Source of the DNA: Couchioplanes azureus
GTDB taxonomy: Bacteria; Actinomycetota; Actinomycetes; Mycobacteriales; Micromonosporaceae
DNA: 64,000 bases
NCBI RefSeq assembly: GCF_014648355.1
Contig: NZ_BMQY01000001.1
Coordinates: forward strand, 918,392 to 982,391
Direction: 5' to 3'
A program made the translations under genes and the position numbers. This document shows positions 9,630 to 18,060 of the stretch, piece by piece; the first letter of the stretch is position 1, and every line of letters begins with the position of its first letter. Under the pieces are notes generated by a model. It was not told the origin of the DNA and did no database searches. It saw only the letters and a program-made list of their open reading frames with translations.

Positions 9630-10778
9630 TCAGCCCCCCTCGGGGGGTGGGCTGACCCCGATGGTCGGTTCCGGCGCCACGAACAGGGTGATGGTGGTCT
9701 GCGGCCGCACGACGGCACCGGCGGGCGGGTACTGCTCGACCACCCGGCCGGGGGCGACGTCACCGGGGGCGGCGCTCCGCACGACGTACGGCTGCCCCTT
9801 CGCGTCGAGTTCCGCACCGGCTTCCTCGGCGACCCGATCGCTGAAGTCCTCGATCGGGGCGGCCCCGCGTCCGGATGAGACGACAACCGTGACCGTGGTC
9901 CCGCGCGGCAGCTGTACGCCCTCTCCCGGCTCAGTTCGGATGACCACGCCACTGCCCGCCTTGTCATCCGGCTCCCACGCGACGACGGTGTCGAATCCCG
10001 CTCTGCGGATCGTCCGTATCGCGGTGGCCGCGGACTTGCCGGCGACCGACGGGAGCGAGGCAGTGGACGGTTCGTCGGGCGGGGCACCGCCGCCAGGCTT
10101 GCCCTGCGGCCCGGCTCCCTGCCACGGCAGGCCGGGCGTCTGCCCGGCCGGAGGGACGTCCGGAGGGAGGCCCGGCCGCGGACCGAGCACCACGGGTTTG
10201 TCGATCTTGGCGAGGCCGGGCAGGAGCTCGGTCACCCCGAACCAGCCGAGCGGCGCCAGGATGGCCAGTACCGCGGCGATGACGGCGAGGCCCAGCGCGT
10301 TGCTCCGCGGAGGCCGCAGTGGTTCTCCCCGGATCACGGCCTGCTGGTCCTGCAGGATCAACTGGTGAGCGCGGAGAATGCCGTCCTGGTACGCACCGAC
10401 CGCCATCACCCGGTCCCCGGCGCTGACCGAGCCATGCAGTTCCGGGGCGCGCACCTCGACCGCGACAGGGGGGCGCCGCTCGCCGGTCGGCGAGAACGAC
10501 TCGATCCGGAGGGTGAGCACCTCGGCACGGGCGGCCGGATTCGGTCCGGCGGCCACGGACCGCCGGTCGACGTGGGCGGCGACACCGAAGACCGTCACCT
10601 CCTCCGGTCGCGGTCGCCGGAACAGCCCGGCGAGGCCGCGGCGGCGGGGAGGCGGTGGCGCCGGTTCCGCGAAGGAGGGCGGCGGCGGCTGAGCCGGTAT
10701 CTCCCCGATTCGGGTGTGGTCGGCCAGCGGATCGCCGACGAGGTGGTCCTGGCGAGGAGGGAGTTCTGGTGAGGCCAT
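9630..10778 (-). CDS. Membrane protein with cytoplasmic OB-like region and two PASTA domains
   Basis: A 382-residue protein. ATG 10778 is preceded by GGAGG at good spacing, which decides the start. After a Pro-rich N terminus comes a beta-rich OB-fold-like region (about residues 55-145, with SAGDRVMAVGAYQDG). One membrane segment follows (about 160-185, LGLAVIAAVLAILAPLGW), then a Pro/Gly linker and two PASTA repeats (about 240-365), each ending in a TTVTVVVS/TTITLFVA strand. PASTA domains usually sense peptidoglycan fragments, but no kinase domain is present. It is first in the operon with the HerA-like ATPase, suggesting it anchors or signals for that system. Confidence 0.78.
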   Translation of the reverse strand: MASPELPPRQDHLVGDPLADHTRIGEIPAQPPPPSFAEPAPPPPRRRGLAGLFRRPRPEEVTVFGVAAHVDRRSVAAGPNPAARAEVLTLRIESFSPTGERRPPVAVEVRAPELHGSVSAGDRVMAVGAYQDGILRAHQLILQDQQAVIRGEPLRPPRSNALGLAVIAAVLAILAPLGWFGVTELLPGLAKIDKPVVLGPRPGLPPDVPPAGQTPGLPWQGAGPQGKPGGGAPPDEPSTASLPSVAGKSAATAIRTIRRAGFDTVVAWEPDDKAGSGVVIRTEPGEGVQLPRGTTVTVVVSSGRGAAPIEDFSDRVAEEAGAELDAKGQPYVVRSAAPGDVAPGRVVEQYPPAGAVVRPQTTITLFVAPEPTIGVSPPPEGG

Positions 10779-10847
10779 CCGAACCTCCGAGCAGGTCGAG
10801 GCGATGCGCCACACACTATCGCCGCAAATTTCTCCCATCGGTCGATA

Positions 10848-10872
10848 TAAAATAAAACCGACTTACCGTCGG
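10848..10872 (-). terminator. Rho-independent terminator after the double-RCK channel gene
   Basis: On the minus strand CCGAC, a 5-nt loop and GTCGG are followed by TTTTATTTTAT. It lies 35 bp beyond the stop of the channel gene, transcribed in the same direction, and just before the PASTA operon. The A/T run is conspicuous in this GC-rich sequence and may also contribute to the PASTA operon promoter. Confidence 0.6.
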
Positions 10873-10906
10873 GTTGCCGACACGGGTCCTCGCCGACGGA
10901 ACCGGC

Positions 10907-12703
10907 TCAGGGCGCCTGGTCCAGCATCAGCGGCTCCGCGGGCGGGGTCGCCCGCTCGACCAGGGCCCGCAGCCCCGCGCGGCGGGCGACCACGAAGATG
11001 CGGTCGCCGGTGGCCAGCACCCGGCGCGGGTCCGGCACCCAGTCGACCCGTTCCGAGTCGGCCGGGGCCAGGCCGATCACCCGTACGCTCAGCTCCCGGT
11101 CCGCCTGACCGAGCGGCGCACCGTCCAGCGGGGAGCCGGCCAGCACCCGGACCGTGGCGACGAGCAGCGCATGCCGGTCGACCGGGATGGTGGCCAGCAC
11201 GTCGCGCTCCAGCATCGCCGCGGCGAACGCGGGGGCCGCCAGCCGGGACACGCTGCGCGAGATGTCGATGCTGAACGCGGTCTGCACCCGCCGGGCGAAG
11301 TCGTCGTCGAAGAGCCGCAGCACCACCCGCAGATCCGGGCGCACCTCCCGGGCGTTCAGCGCGGCCTGCAGGTTGGTGACGTCGTCGGTCGACACCACGA
11401 CCAGCGCCTTGCTGGTGGCCACCGACGCCGCGCGCAGCGTCTCCTCGAGCCCCGCGTCGCCGACGACCAGCGGCACGCCGAGCTGCTCCGCCACCTTCGC
11501 GCCGCGCGCGTCCGCCCGGCGGTCGATCGCCACCACGTCGAGCCCCAGATCGACCAGTTGGCGCAGCACGCGGGTGCCCACGTTGCCGAGCCCGACCACG
11601 ATGATGTGGTCCTGCCGGTCGTCCGCAACCGCGCCCCGGGACAGCGCCAGCCGGGCGTTGACCATGCCCTCCACCACCGCCGCGGTGATCAGCGGCAGCA
11701 GCGCCAGCCCGGCGATGGTGAGCACGAGCTGCGCGGCCTGCGCCACGGGGTTGCGTCCCTCCTCCACGTCGGACGAGCCCACCGCGGTGAGCAACGTGAC
11801 GTAGATGGACTTCCAGAAGCCGTCGACGTTGTCGGCGTGGGCCAGGACCGTACCCGAGATCGCCGTCACCACCAGCGTGATGATGACCGCGATGCCGAGC
11901 TTGCGGCTCAGCGCGGCCCGCATCGCCCGCCCGAAGGTGGCGATCGGATGGCGGCGGCGCTTGCGGGCGCCGGCCAGCCGCTGGGCGGCGAGGGTCTGGC
12001 CGGCGGGCCGCCCGGTCGCCTCGGCCAGGACCAGATCCGCCGGCCGCCGCGCCTCCGGCGGCGGTTCGGCGGGCAGGACGTCGACCCTTCCGGCACCGTC
12101 CGCGGCGGTCAGGGCACAGATCACATGCTCCGGGGGTACGTCCGCACGCCGCGCGACGTAGACCGTGCGCCCCGGGAGCCGGACGTGGGTCGGCGCCACC
12201 TCACCCAGCGAGGCGGCGACGAAGGCGGGGGCGGCCATCGCCGCGTCGGAGAGCACGGCGCAGTCGGCGAAGAGGCGGCGGACGCCGTACCCCAGGCCGG
12301 AGTTGAACATGCGGATCACCAGCCGCAGGTCGGGCTCGACCGCCTGGGCGCAGAGCGCACCGTGCAGGTTGACCACGTCGTCGGGCATGACCAGGGCCAG
12401 CGCCGCGGCACCCGCGAGCCCGGCGGCACGGAAGGTGCGCTCGTCGAGGCGCTCGGACCGCACGACCCGGACCCCGCGCAGCAGGCCCAGATCCGGCACG
12501 TCGGCCCGCAACTTCGGCGGCACGACGACGGTCAGCCGGATCCGGTGCCCGGTGTTCGCGAGCTCCTCGGCGACGGTGTAGACCAGCGCGTCGGCGCCGC
12601 AGACCACGAAGTGCGGCCGGGTGTCGCCGTTGCGCGGGAGTCCCTCGCGCAGCCGTGACACCAGCGATCTGCGGGACACCTCGCGAAGGGGATCGACGGC
12701 CAT
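10907..12703 (-). CDS. Cation channel-like protein with two RCK (TrkA-N) domains
   Basis: A 598-residue protein. The first Rossmann domain (HFVVCGADALVYTVAEEL, about residues 30-150) is followed by a basic linker, a membrane segment (about 268-290), a pore-helix-like segment (FWKSIYVTLLTAVGSSD) and another membrane segment (about 325-348). A second Rossmann/RCK domain then starts at HIIVVGLGNVGTRV (about 364), followed by TrkA-C-like sequence. The canonical K+ filter TVGYGD is replaced by TAVGSSD, so ion selectivity is uncertain; CASTOR/POLLUX-type channels are an alternative. ATG 12703 is preferred because the longer frame overlaps the promoter region of the divergent secreted-protein gene. 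Confidence 0.82.
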   Translation of the reverse strand: MAVDPLREVSRRSLVSRLREGLPRNGDTRPHFVVCGADALVYTVAEELANTGHRIRLTVVVPPKLRADVPDLGLLRGVRVVRSERLDERTFRAAGLAGAAALALVMPDDVVNLHGALCAQAVEPDLRLVIRMFNSGLGYGVRRLFADCAVLSDAAMAAPAFVAASLGEVAPTHVRLPGRTVYVARRADVPPEHVICALTAADGAGRVDVLPAEPPPEARRPADLVLAEATGRPAGQTLAAQRLAGARKRRRHPIATFGRAMRAALSRKLGIAVIITLVVTAISGTVLAHADNVDGFWKSIYVTLLTAVGSSDVEEGRNPVAQAAQLVLTIAGLALLPLITAAVVEGMVNARLALSRGAVADDRQDHIIVVGLGNVGTRVLRQLVDLGLDVVAIDRRADARGAKVAEQLGVPLVVGDAGLEETLRAASVATSKALVVVSTDDVTNLQAALNAREVRPDLRVVLRLFDDDFARRVQTAFSIDISRSVSRLAAPAFAAAMLERDVLATIPVDRHALLVATVRVLAGSPLDGAPLGQADRELSVRVIGLAPADSERVDWVPDPRRVLATGDRIFVVARRAGLRALVERATPPAEPLMLDQAP

Positions 12704-12800
12704 GGCCGCATCGTAATCAGCCGGAACCGCTCGCCGGGCCCGCTCGTTGCCCCTTCTGAGGCTTTCATCCCCTATGTTTTCGTCCGCAGGAGGAGATCGC

Positions 12801-13577
12801 ATGCGCAAGTGGTTCTATGCCGGGGCGGTGGTCGGCAGCCTGCTGCTCGGCGCGGCACCCGCGCACGCCGAGGACGGCGCGCCGGCCCCGGTCGGCGACC
12901 TGACCGGGCTGACGTCCACAACGGATGCCGGACAGGGACTCGGCCAGGGGCTCGGCCTCAACCCGGCGGGTGGCGGCCTGGGCCTGGTCAACCCGCTCGG
13001 CGGCGGCAACCTGGTCGCGGTCAAGCCGGGCACCAACTCGGCCGATCTGAGCGACGTGACGTCCCGCGTGTCGCCCCGGTCGGTGAAGGAGGCGGACGAG
13101 CCGGCGGATCGCCGGCCGGGCACCGGACTGCCGGCCGGCGACCTCCCGGGCGCCGGCGTGGTCGGCGGGGTGCTGCCCCAGACCGGAGGCGGTCTCCCGA
13201 CCGACGCCCTCGGCGATCAGCTGCTCGGTGGTCTGCCCCTGCTCGGCGGGCTACCGCTCCTCGGCGGACTGACCCCGGACGGGCGCACCACGGCCGCGGC
13301 ACCGCAGGAGTCGGGCCCCTTCACCGGCGGGCTGCCGCTGCTCGGCGGCCTCGGCGGCCTGCTGCCCATCTTCCAGAACCCGGACGACCACCGCACCCTC
13401 CCGGCCACCAGCGGCCTCCCGGCCGGCGGCACCGACGTGACCCCGTCCGCCCACGGCGACGACGCCACCGGCGGCGACCAGGTCAAGGACCAGCGGATCC
13501 ACCCGGTCGACGACGAGGCCCGCAACTTCTCCGCGGACGGCCGCCCGGTCGCCGGCGAGGACGCCCAGTTCCGCTGA
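12801..13577 (+). CDS. Secreted Gly/Leu/Pro-rich protein
   Basis: A 258-residue protein with a clear signal peptide (MRKWFYAGAVVGSLLLG then AHA-ED, cleavage about residue 23). AGGAGG lies just upstream of ATG 12801 and fixes the start. The mature part is rich in Gly, Leu and Pro with imperfect repeats of the LLGGLPLLGGL type (about residues 140-195) and a polar acidic tail. No catalytic domain was recognised. It is probably a cell-wall or extracellular structural protein. A strong hairpin follows the stop codon. Confidence 0.75.
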   Translation: MRKWFYAGAVVGSLLLGAAPAHAEDGAPAPVGDLTGLTSTTDAGQGLGQGLGLNPAGGGLGLVNPLGGGNLVAVKPGTNSADLSDVTSRVSPRSVKEADEPADRRPGTGLPAGDLPGAGVVGGVLPQTGGGLPTDALGDQLLGGLPLLGGLPLLGGLTPDGRTTAAAPQESGPFTGGLPLLGGLGGLLPIFQNPDDHRTLPATSGLPAGGTDVTPSAHGDDATGGDQVKDQRIHPVDDEARNFSADGRPVAGEDAQFR

Positions 13578-13587
13578 CCGGCAGACC

Positions 13588-13627
13588 CGAAGAGCCCGTC
13601 CCCCGGCGTTGTGGGACGGGCTCTTCG
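13588..13627 (+). terminator. Terminator hairpin with 15-bp perfect stem
   Basis: Arms 13588-13602 and 13613-13627 are exact inverted complements (CGAAGAGCCCGTCCC) with a 10-nt loop. It sits 10 bp after the secreted-protein stop and 25 bp before the next gene. There is no T-run after it, as is common in high-GC actinomycetes. Confidence 0.7.
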
Positions 13628-13651
13628 CATATCGGGCGGCATCATGGGCGC

Positions 13652-14116
13652 ATGCAGACGTTCCTGCCGTACCCGGACTTCGTCGCCAGCGCCCACGCGC
13701 TCGACCAGAAACGGCTCGGCAAGCAACGGGTGGAGACGATCCAGGTCCTGCGCGGCCTGACCCGGCCGGGATACGGCTGGCGCCACCACCCGGCGGTGAA
13801 GATGTGGCAGGGCTACGAGGAGGCCCTTGTCCGCTACGGCCTGGACATGTGCGGCGTCTGGGTGGCGACGGGGCGCGCGGACACCACGGCCGAGACGATG
13901 CGCACCGACCTCTCCGCGGCCCGGGGTGTCACCGAGGTCCGCGCGCAGGAGGACCTCGCCGCGGCCGGCGAACTGCCGCCGTGGCTGGGCGACGAGGCGC
14001 TGCATGTGAGCCACCGATCGGCCCTGGTCCGCAAGGACCCGGACTTCTACCGCCCGCTCTTCGGCGACGTGCCGGACGACCTCCCGTACGTCTGGCCGGC
14101 CTCCGACCGCACCTAG
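13652..14116 (+). CDS. MSMEG_6728-family protein (pyrimidine dimer DNA glycosylase-like)
   Basis: A 154-residue protein starting MQTFLPYPDFVASAHALDQKRLGKQRVE, the hallmark opening of the MSMEG_6728 / pyrimidine-dimer-glycosylase-related family. The conserved His-rich stretch GYGWRHHPAVKMWQGYE and the end HVSHRSALVRKDPDFYRPLF are also visible. Family members are small cytoplasmic proteins related in sequence to phage T4 endonuclease V, although DNA repair activity is not established for this branch. ATG 13652 gives the natural family N terminus. It follows a terminator hairpin, so it probably has its own promoter. Confidence 0.8.
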   Translation: MQTFLPYPDFVASAHALDQKRLGKQRVETIQVLRGLTRPGYGWRHHPAVKMWQGYEEALVRYGLDMCGVWVATGRADTTAETMRTDLSAARGVTEVRAQEDLAAAGELPPWLGDEALHVSHRSALVRKDPDFYRPLFGDVPDDLPYVWPASDRT

Positions 14117-14134
14117 GAATCGTCCACGACCTTT

Positions 14135-14908
14135 ATGATCACCGCCGTGAATCCGTTGCGTCCGGCTCTCGCCATCGTCGCCCTCGGCATGCTCGCCGCC
14201 TGCACCGACGGGACGGCCCAGACACCGTCGTCGCCATCCACGAGCGCCACCGCCGAGACGGCGTTGTCGGCCGCGACCGCCGGGCTGGCCACCGGCAACT
14301 ACCACTTCACGATGTCGTCGCCCAGGAGAAAGACCGACGGGCTGCTCCATCAGCCGAGCAACAGCTCGAAGGAGACCATCGCCCTCGATCGCAAGGTGTT
14401 CCACCGGGTCAGGGTCGGATGGGACGAGTACGTCAGAACGGATGCGTCCGGCTGGCAGCACACCGACTACACCCGGTTGCCGGCGAAGCGCCGCCCGTCG
14501 AGCCTGCGCGAGCAGCCGGACCGCACAGGCGCCACCGCCCTGCTCGCCGCGGCCAGAGACGTCACCGTCGACGGCAGCACGATGACGGGGCACATCGACG
14601 GCACTCATCTACCGTCGAGCTTGGTTCCTTCCGGAACTCCGGGCGGGCTTCTGGGAAAGGCGCCGTTCACCGCTCGGCTGGACGATCAGGGACGCCTCGT
14701 CCACTTCGTCCTGAAGATTCCCGCCCGTAAGGACGACCCGGTGCGACCGGCCGCCACGTGGACGCTCACCATCGACGGGTACGGCCGATCGCCAGCGCAG
14801 CAGGCACCTGCCAAGTTCGAGGAGCTGCCGGACGACACGTACGAGCACCTCTACTCGCCGTCCCACCCGCTTCCCACCGATCTGGACGACCTCATGGCCC
14901 CGAGCTAG
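14135..14908 (+). CDS. Secreted lipoprotein, function unknown
   Basis: A 257-residue protein with a lipobox at its N terminus (hydrophobic stretch ending LAAC, Cys about residue 23), so it should be lipid-anchored on the outer membrane face. After a Ser/Thr-rich linker the body (GNYHFTMSSP, VDGSTMTGHIDGTHLP, ATWTLTIDGYG) has the beta-rich look of LppX/LprG-like actinobacterial lipoproteins that carry hydrophobic ligands, but this is weak inference. ATG 14135 is used; GTG 14147 is possible. The end overlaps the convergent acetyltransferase gene by 4 bp. Confidence 0.78.
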   Translation: MITAVNPLRPALAIVALGMLAACTDGTAQTPSSPSTSATAETALSAATAGLATGNYHFTMSSPRRKTDGLLHQPSNSSKETIALDRKVFHRVRVGWDEYVRTDASGWQHTDYTRLPAKRRPSSLREQPDRTGATALLAAARDVTVDGSTMTGHIDGTHLPSSLVPSGTPGGLLGKAPFTARLDDQGRLVHFVLKIPARKDDPVRPAATWTLTIDGYGRSPAQQAPAKFEELPDDTYEHLYSPSHPLPTDLDDLMAPS

Positions 14909-15327
14909 GCGGATCCGCCGGTGACGTCCCAGGACAACAGCAGAAAGGGCTCCTCCTCGTTCGCGCCGGCCCTGCGGTACGTCCGCTGGGCGGCCTCGTT
15001 GTCCTGCTCGGTGCCGACCCACATGCCGTAGCAGCCGCGTTCCCGGGCGATGGCCGCGAGCGCCTCGACCAGCGCGGTTCCGATGCCCTGGAGGCGGGCG
15101 TGCGGCGCGACGCCCAGCTCGTAGAGGAACATCTCCGTACCCTTGTCGGGATGGGTCATCTCCACCCCGGAGACCATCCCCACCGCCCGGTCCTCGTCAT
15201 ACGCGAGCAGCAGGTGATGGCCGGGGGCGGCGAGGAACTTCTCGGTGGCGTCGGGCAGCGGCGGGCCGTCGAAGAGGTCGGCCGCCCGGAGCACCTCGGC
15301 GGCATCCGTCATCCGCTCGATACGCAT
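14905..15327 (-). CDS. GNAT family N-acetyltransferase
   Basis: A 140-residue single-domain GNAT protein. The acetyl-CoA binding motif A is visible as LYELGVAPHARLQGIGTALVEAL, followed by a YGMWVGTEQDNEAAQRTYRRAGA motif B typical of small-molecule acetyltransferases of the AAC(3)-I-like branch. It transfers acetyl from acetyl-CoA to an amine; the substrate is unknown. It lies tail-to-tail with the lipoprotein gene. Confidence 0.85.
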   Translation of the reverse strand: MRIERMTDAAEVLRAADLFDGPPLPDATEKFLAAPGHHLLLAYDEDRAVGMVSGVEMTHPDKGTEMFLYELGVAPHARLQGIGTALVEALAAIARERGCYGMWVGTEQDNEAAQRTYRRAGANEEEPFLLLSWDVTGGSA

Positions 15328-15379
15328 GGCGACACCCTAGTGGCGGGCCCGGGTCGCGCGAGGCGGGGACACCGTGCGA

Positions 15380-16957
15380 TCAGACGGCCGCGTCCCGGTG
15401 TACGTACAGGGCGAGGGTGGCGTGATCCAGGTACCAGATCCGGGCCTGCCGGTACTCGGTGGCCAGCAGCGGGCGCAGGTCGGGCCGCCCCGTCGCCGGG
15501 TCCGGGGGGCGGTCGTAGGCGAGCAGCCACACCCGCGCGGTACCGCGCACCCGGGCCGCGGCGTCCCGGTGCTCCTCCGCACGCAGGCTGCCCACCTCAG
15601 CGGCCGAACGTGCCATCAACACGTCGCGCGGCCGCTGCGGTACCCGCGACAGGTAATGGTCGAGCCCGGCGCGGAAATGGCGTGACCGAGGTGGATACAC
15701 CAGCACGTCGCCGGGCTGCCCGTCGCGCGCCATGATGGCTGCGGCGCCTCGGTAGTCCTGGCCGCTCTTGGCGAAGGGCTTGCGTACCCGGCGCTGATCG
15801 GGAAGCACGACGAAGGCCAGCAGCAGCAGAACCGCCAACGTCCGTCCTCCGAGGACGATCGCGTCCCGACGCGCGCCGGTGGTCCGCCGGGGCGACGCAT
15901 GCCGCAAACCGGCGGCCGCCAGGAGCGCCAGCGGCGGCAGGACGATCAGCAGGTAGCGCGGTACCCACATCGGCGCGCCCAGCGACGACAACGCGAACAC
16001 GACGGCGATGGGGACCAGCGTCAGCACCAGCAGTGGCCCGGCGTGGCGTACCGGGCGGCAGAGCGCGACGAGGGCCAGGCCCACCAGGAGCCATGCGCCC
16101 GGCTCCGAACCGGCGACCTCGCCCGGGAAGGCGCGCAGCGAGCGGAGGGTCGGCTCCGCCAGCCAGTGCAGTTGGTCGTCGCGTTGATGCAGGCCAAGCC
16201 AGAGGAGAGGCAGCAACAGGAGGACGGCCACGCCGCCGGCCACGACCCAGCGCAGCACGATGCGGCGGAAACCGGCGTCACGCCGGCGGGCCAGCAGCAT
16301 GGCGACGTGTGCGGCCAGCGTGGTCAGTGCGACGACGTGCGACAGGCCGACCAGGAGCACCGCGGTCACGTAACCGATCCAGCGCCCCGGGCCGGGCCGC
16401 TGCAGCTGCCGCCGCAACAGGAGCAGGGCGAGCAGGGCGAAGAACATCGCGAACGCATACGGGCGGGCCTCCGCCGCGTACCGCGAGATGTTGGGCATCG
16501 AACCGAGCAGCAGGGCGGCGACCATGCCGGTGAACGGGCCGAAGAGCCGGCGGCCCAGCTCGCCGGTCAGCGCCACCACCCCGGACATGGCGATGACCGA
16601 GGGCAGGCGCAGGGTGAGGTCGGTCGCGCCCAGCACAGCCGTCCAGAGGTGCATGAAGAGGTAGTACGGCGCAAAGACGGCATCGATCGACCGCGCCAGC
16701 AGCCCGATCTGCGCCGCAGAGCGCCCGGCCGTGTCCGCGGTGGCCACTTCGTCCCAGCTCAGCACCGGGCCGGTGGCCCCCACCATCGCGACGACGAGCA
16801 TGAGCAGTCCGGGACCGAGCGCGGGCGCCCACCGCCACAGCCGCTCGCCGCGCGACGGTGGAAGCGTCACCCCGGGAGCCTCCGCGCCGCCGGGGACGGC
16901 GACGTCACTGCCGGCCGGAAGGCCGGTCCAGGTCTCGACCACGGGAGGCGACTGCAT
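15380..16957 (-). CDS. GT39-type (ArnT/PMT-like) membrane glycosyltransferase
   Basis: A 525-residue polytopic membrane protein with roughly ten hydrophobic segments. The first loop contains LSWDEVATADTA, matching the acidic WDE-type motif of the GT39/PMT superfamily, and the second contains SRYAAEARPYAF, a typical family motif. Such enzymes move sugars from polyprenyl-phosphate donors to proteins or lipids at the outer membrane face. The C-terminal about 130 residues form a soluble domain. It is the last chromosomal gene before the island; its own start lies only 133 bp from the left att repeat. Confidence 0.82.
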   Translation of the reverse strand: MQSPPVVETWTGLPAGSDVAVPGGAEAPGVTLPPSRGERLWRWAPALGPGLLMLVVAMVGATGPVLSWDEVATADTAGRSAAQIGLLARSIDAVFAPYYLFMHLWTAVLGATDLTLRLPSVIAMSGVVALTGELGRRLFGPFTGMVAALLLGSMPNISRYAAEARPYAFAMFFALLALLLLRRQLQRPGPGRWIGYVTAVLLVGLSHVVALTTLAAHVAMLLARRRDAGFRRIVLRWVVAGGVAVLLLLPLLWLGLHQRDDQLHWLAEPTLRSLRAFPGEVAGSEPGAWLLVGLALVALCRPVRHAGPLLVLTLVPIAVVFALSSLGAPMWVPRYLLIVLPPLALLAAAGLRHASPRRTTGARRDAIVLGGRTLAVLLLLAFVVLPDQRRVRKPFAKSGQDYRGAAAIMARDGQPGDVLVYPPRSRHFRAGLDHYLSRVPQRPRDVLMARSAAEVGSLRAEEHRDAAARVRGTARVWLLAYDRPPDPATGRPDLRPLLATEYRQARIWYLDHATLALYVHRDAAV

Positions 16958-17051
16958 GTCGGAACTATATGGTCTTTGACCCTTTTGTCCTATTCGGCCG
17001 ATCGCCGCGACCGGATCTCCGAAGGCGATTCACGACGCCCGGACAAACATC

Positions 17052-17085
17052 AGGCCCCGGCCGGCACCTCTGCCGGTCAGGGCCT
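17052..17085 (-). terminator. Hairpin beyond the detached tRNA 3' end
   Basis: Arms 17052-17066 and 17071-17085 pair over about 15 bp with wobble positions. It resembles the hairpin at 58130-58163 in sequence and in distance from the tRNA end, so this is probably the original chromosomal terminator of tRNA-Thr, displaced when the island inserted. Confidence 0.5.
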
Positions 17086-17089
17086 TTCC

Positions 17090-17128
17090 CTGAGCCCCCG
17101 GTCGGAATCGAACCGACGACATCCTGTT
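17090..17128. repeat. Left attachment site, 39-bp direct repeat of tRNA-Thr 3' end
   Basis: This stretch is identical to 58168-58206, covering the acceptor 3' strand, T arm and the 3' half of the anticodon stem of tRNA-Thr(TGT). The rest of the tRNA is absent here. The repeats are in the same orientation and bound about 41 kb of accessory DNA, the standard footprint of a tyrosine-integrase element inserted in the 3' part of a tRNA gene. Confidence 0.9.
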
Positions 17129-17240
17129 ACCGAACGTTACGGTCCGCAAGTTGTGGCTGGTCGTCAACTTCTGCCACTGAGCTGCTCAAACGCCATCATG
17201 ATGTGATCGACGTTAGTCGCTGATAGTCAACGCTTCGCAA

Positions 17241-17253
17241 GGGTTTTCGGGGG
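17241..17253 (+). repeat. Shared G-rich motif near left att (arm-site candidate)
   Basis: Same 13-base sequence as at 58089-58101. It lies 113 bp inside the island from the left att repeat. Short inverted repeats (ACCG-AACGTTA-CGGT and AAGTTG...CAACTT) lie between it and the repeat, as is common at integrase attachment regions. Confidence 0.35.
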
Positions 17254-17401
17254 GTAAACGGGGGACGCTGACCGGTCCCGGGACGCCGCGCGGCCCATCT
17301 CGCGTCGCTGGAAGCGACGCAGTAGGCGCCTCAGCCTGCCGCAGCGGCGGACATCCGCCGCTGTCGCGACCCGCCTCCCTTACCCCTGTGGACGCCCGGA
17401 A

Positions 17402-17488
17402 TCAGGCCGTGTTTCGTAATGCGCGGAGCCATTGGTTAATGGCGGCGATGGTGAGGGTGGCTTCGTAGCGCACGGCGAGCTTGATGCC
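17402..17488 (-). pseudogene. IS5-type transposase, C-terminal remnant
   Basis: About 27 codons reading KLAVRYEATLTIAAINQWLR before a stop resemble the C-terminal tail of IS5-family transposases. Upstream of this the frame changes into the IS110 remnant. Too short to be functional. Confidence 0.45.
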
Positions 17489-17498
17489 CCTATGGATG

Positions 17499-18010
17499 TC
17501 AAGCCGTCGATGGACTGGTGTTGAGCCTGGTTGGCCGGGCGATGACGGCGAAAAGTTCTCGCGCGATGTAGCGCTTGAGGCAGCGGATCGCTTCGCGTCT
17601 GGTTTTACCTTCGGCGATGCGTCGGTCGATGTAGGCGCGGGTGCGAATATCCCAGCGCAGGCGGGCGATGACGATGATGTAGAGGGCGGAGTTGGCTTGG
17701 CGGTCGCCGCCTCGGTTGAGGCGACGTCGTTGAGTCTTGCCCGAGGACATCTCGATCGGACTGGCTCCGCAGAGCGCCGCGAAAGATGCTTCGTTGGTGA
17801 GCCGCTCGGGGTTGTCGCCGGCCGCCAGCAGCAGAGCGGCAGCGGTGTCGGGGCCAACGCCATATCGCCGCCGTCTGCGACGGACCATCTCGTGCACCGC
17901 CGCGATGCCTCGACGGCAAGGATCGGGTCCCCAAGCCAGCTCTGCACAGCCGTAGGGCACTGCCGCAGCGATGAGTCGTCGCGTGAGTATTGGCAGCACT
18001 GCCTGCGGGA
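17499..18010 (-). pseudogene. IS110-family transposase, C-terminal remnant
   Basis: About 170 codons match the C-terminal (IS116/IS110/IS902) part of an IS110 transposase: GPDTAAALLLAAGDNPERL, FAALCGASPIEMSSGK, RRLNRGGDRQANSALY and IRCLKRYIAREL. The N-terminal catalytic DEDD domain is missing: the open frame upstream is antisense to the neighbouring ATPase gene. It is a dead remnant marking earlier transposition at the left end of the island. Confidence 0.8.
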
Positions 18011-18060
18011 TGAGTCTGTGGCAGCAGCCGACATCCGGCGTTGCACTGCAATGCCCGGGT

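Noticed and set aside
6772..10368. Long plus-strand open frame of 1198 codons
   Set aside because: It is antisense to the HerA-like and PASTA genes, is full of Gly/Arg/His-rich sequence without motifs and has no SD. GC-rich codon bias explains it.
17090..17206. Second tRNA gene at the left island end
   Set aside because: Only the 3' part matches tRNA-Thr. A D-arm-like stretch (AGCTCAGTGGCAGAAG on the minus strand) follows further away, but no acceptor or anticodon stem can form.
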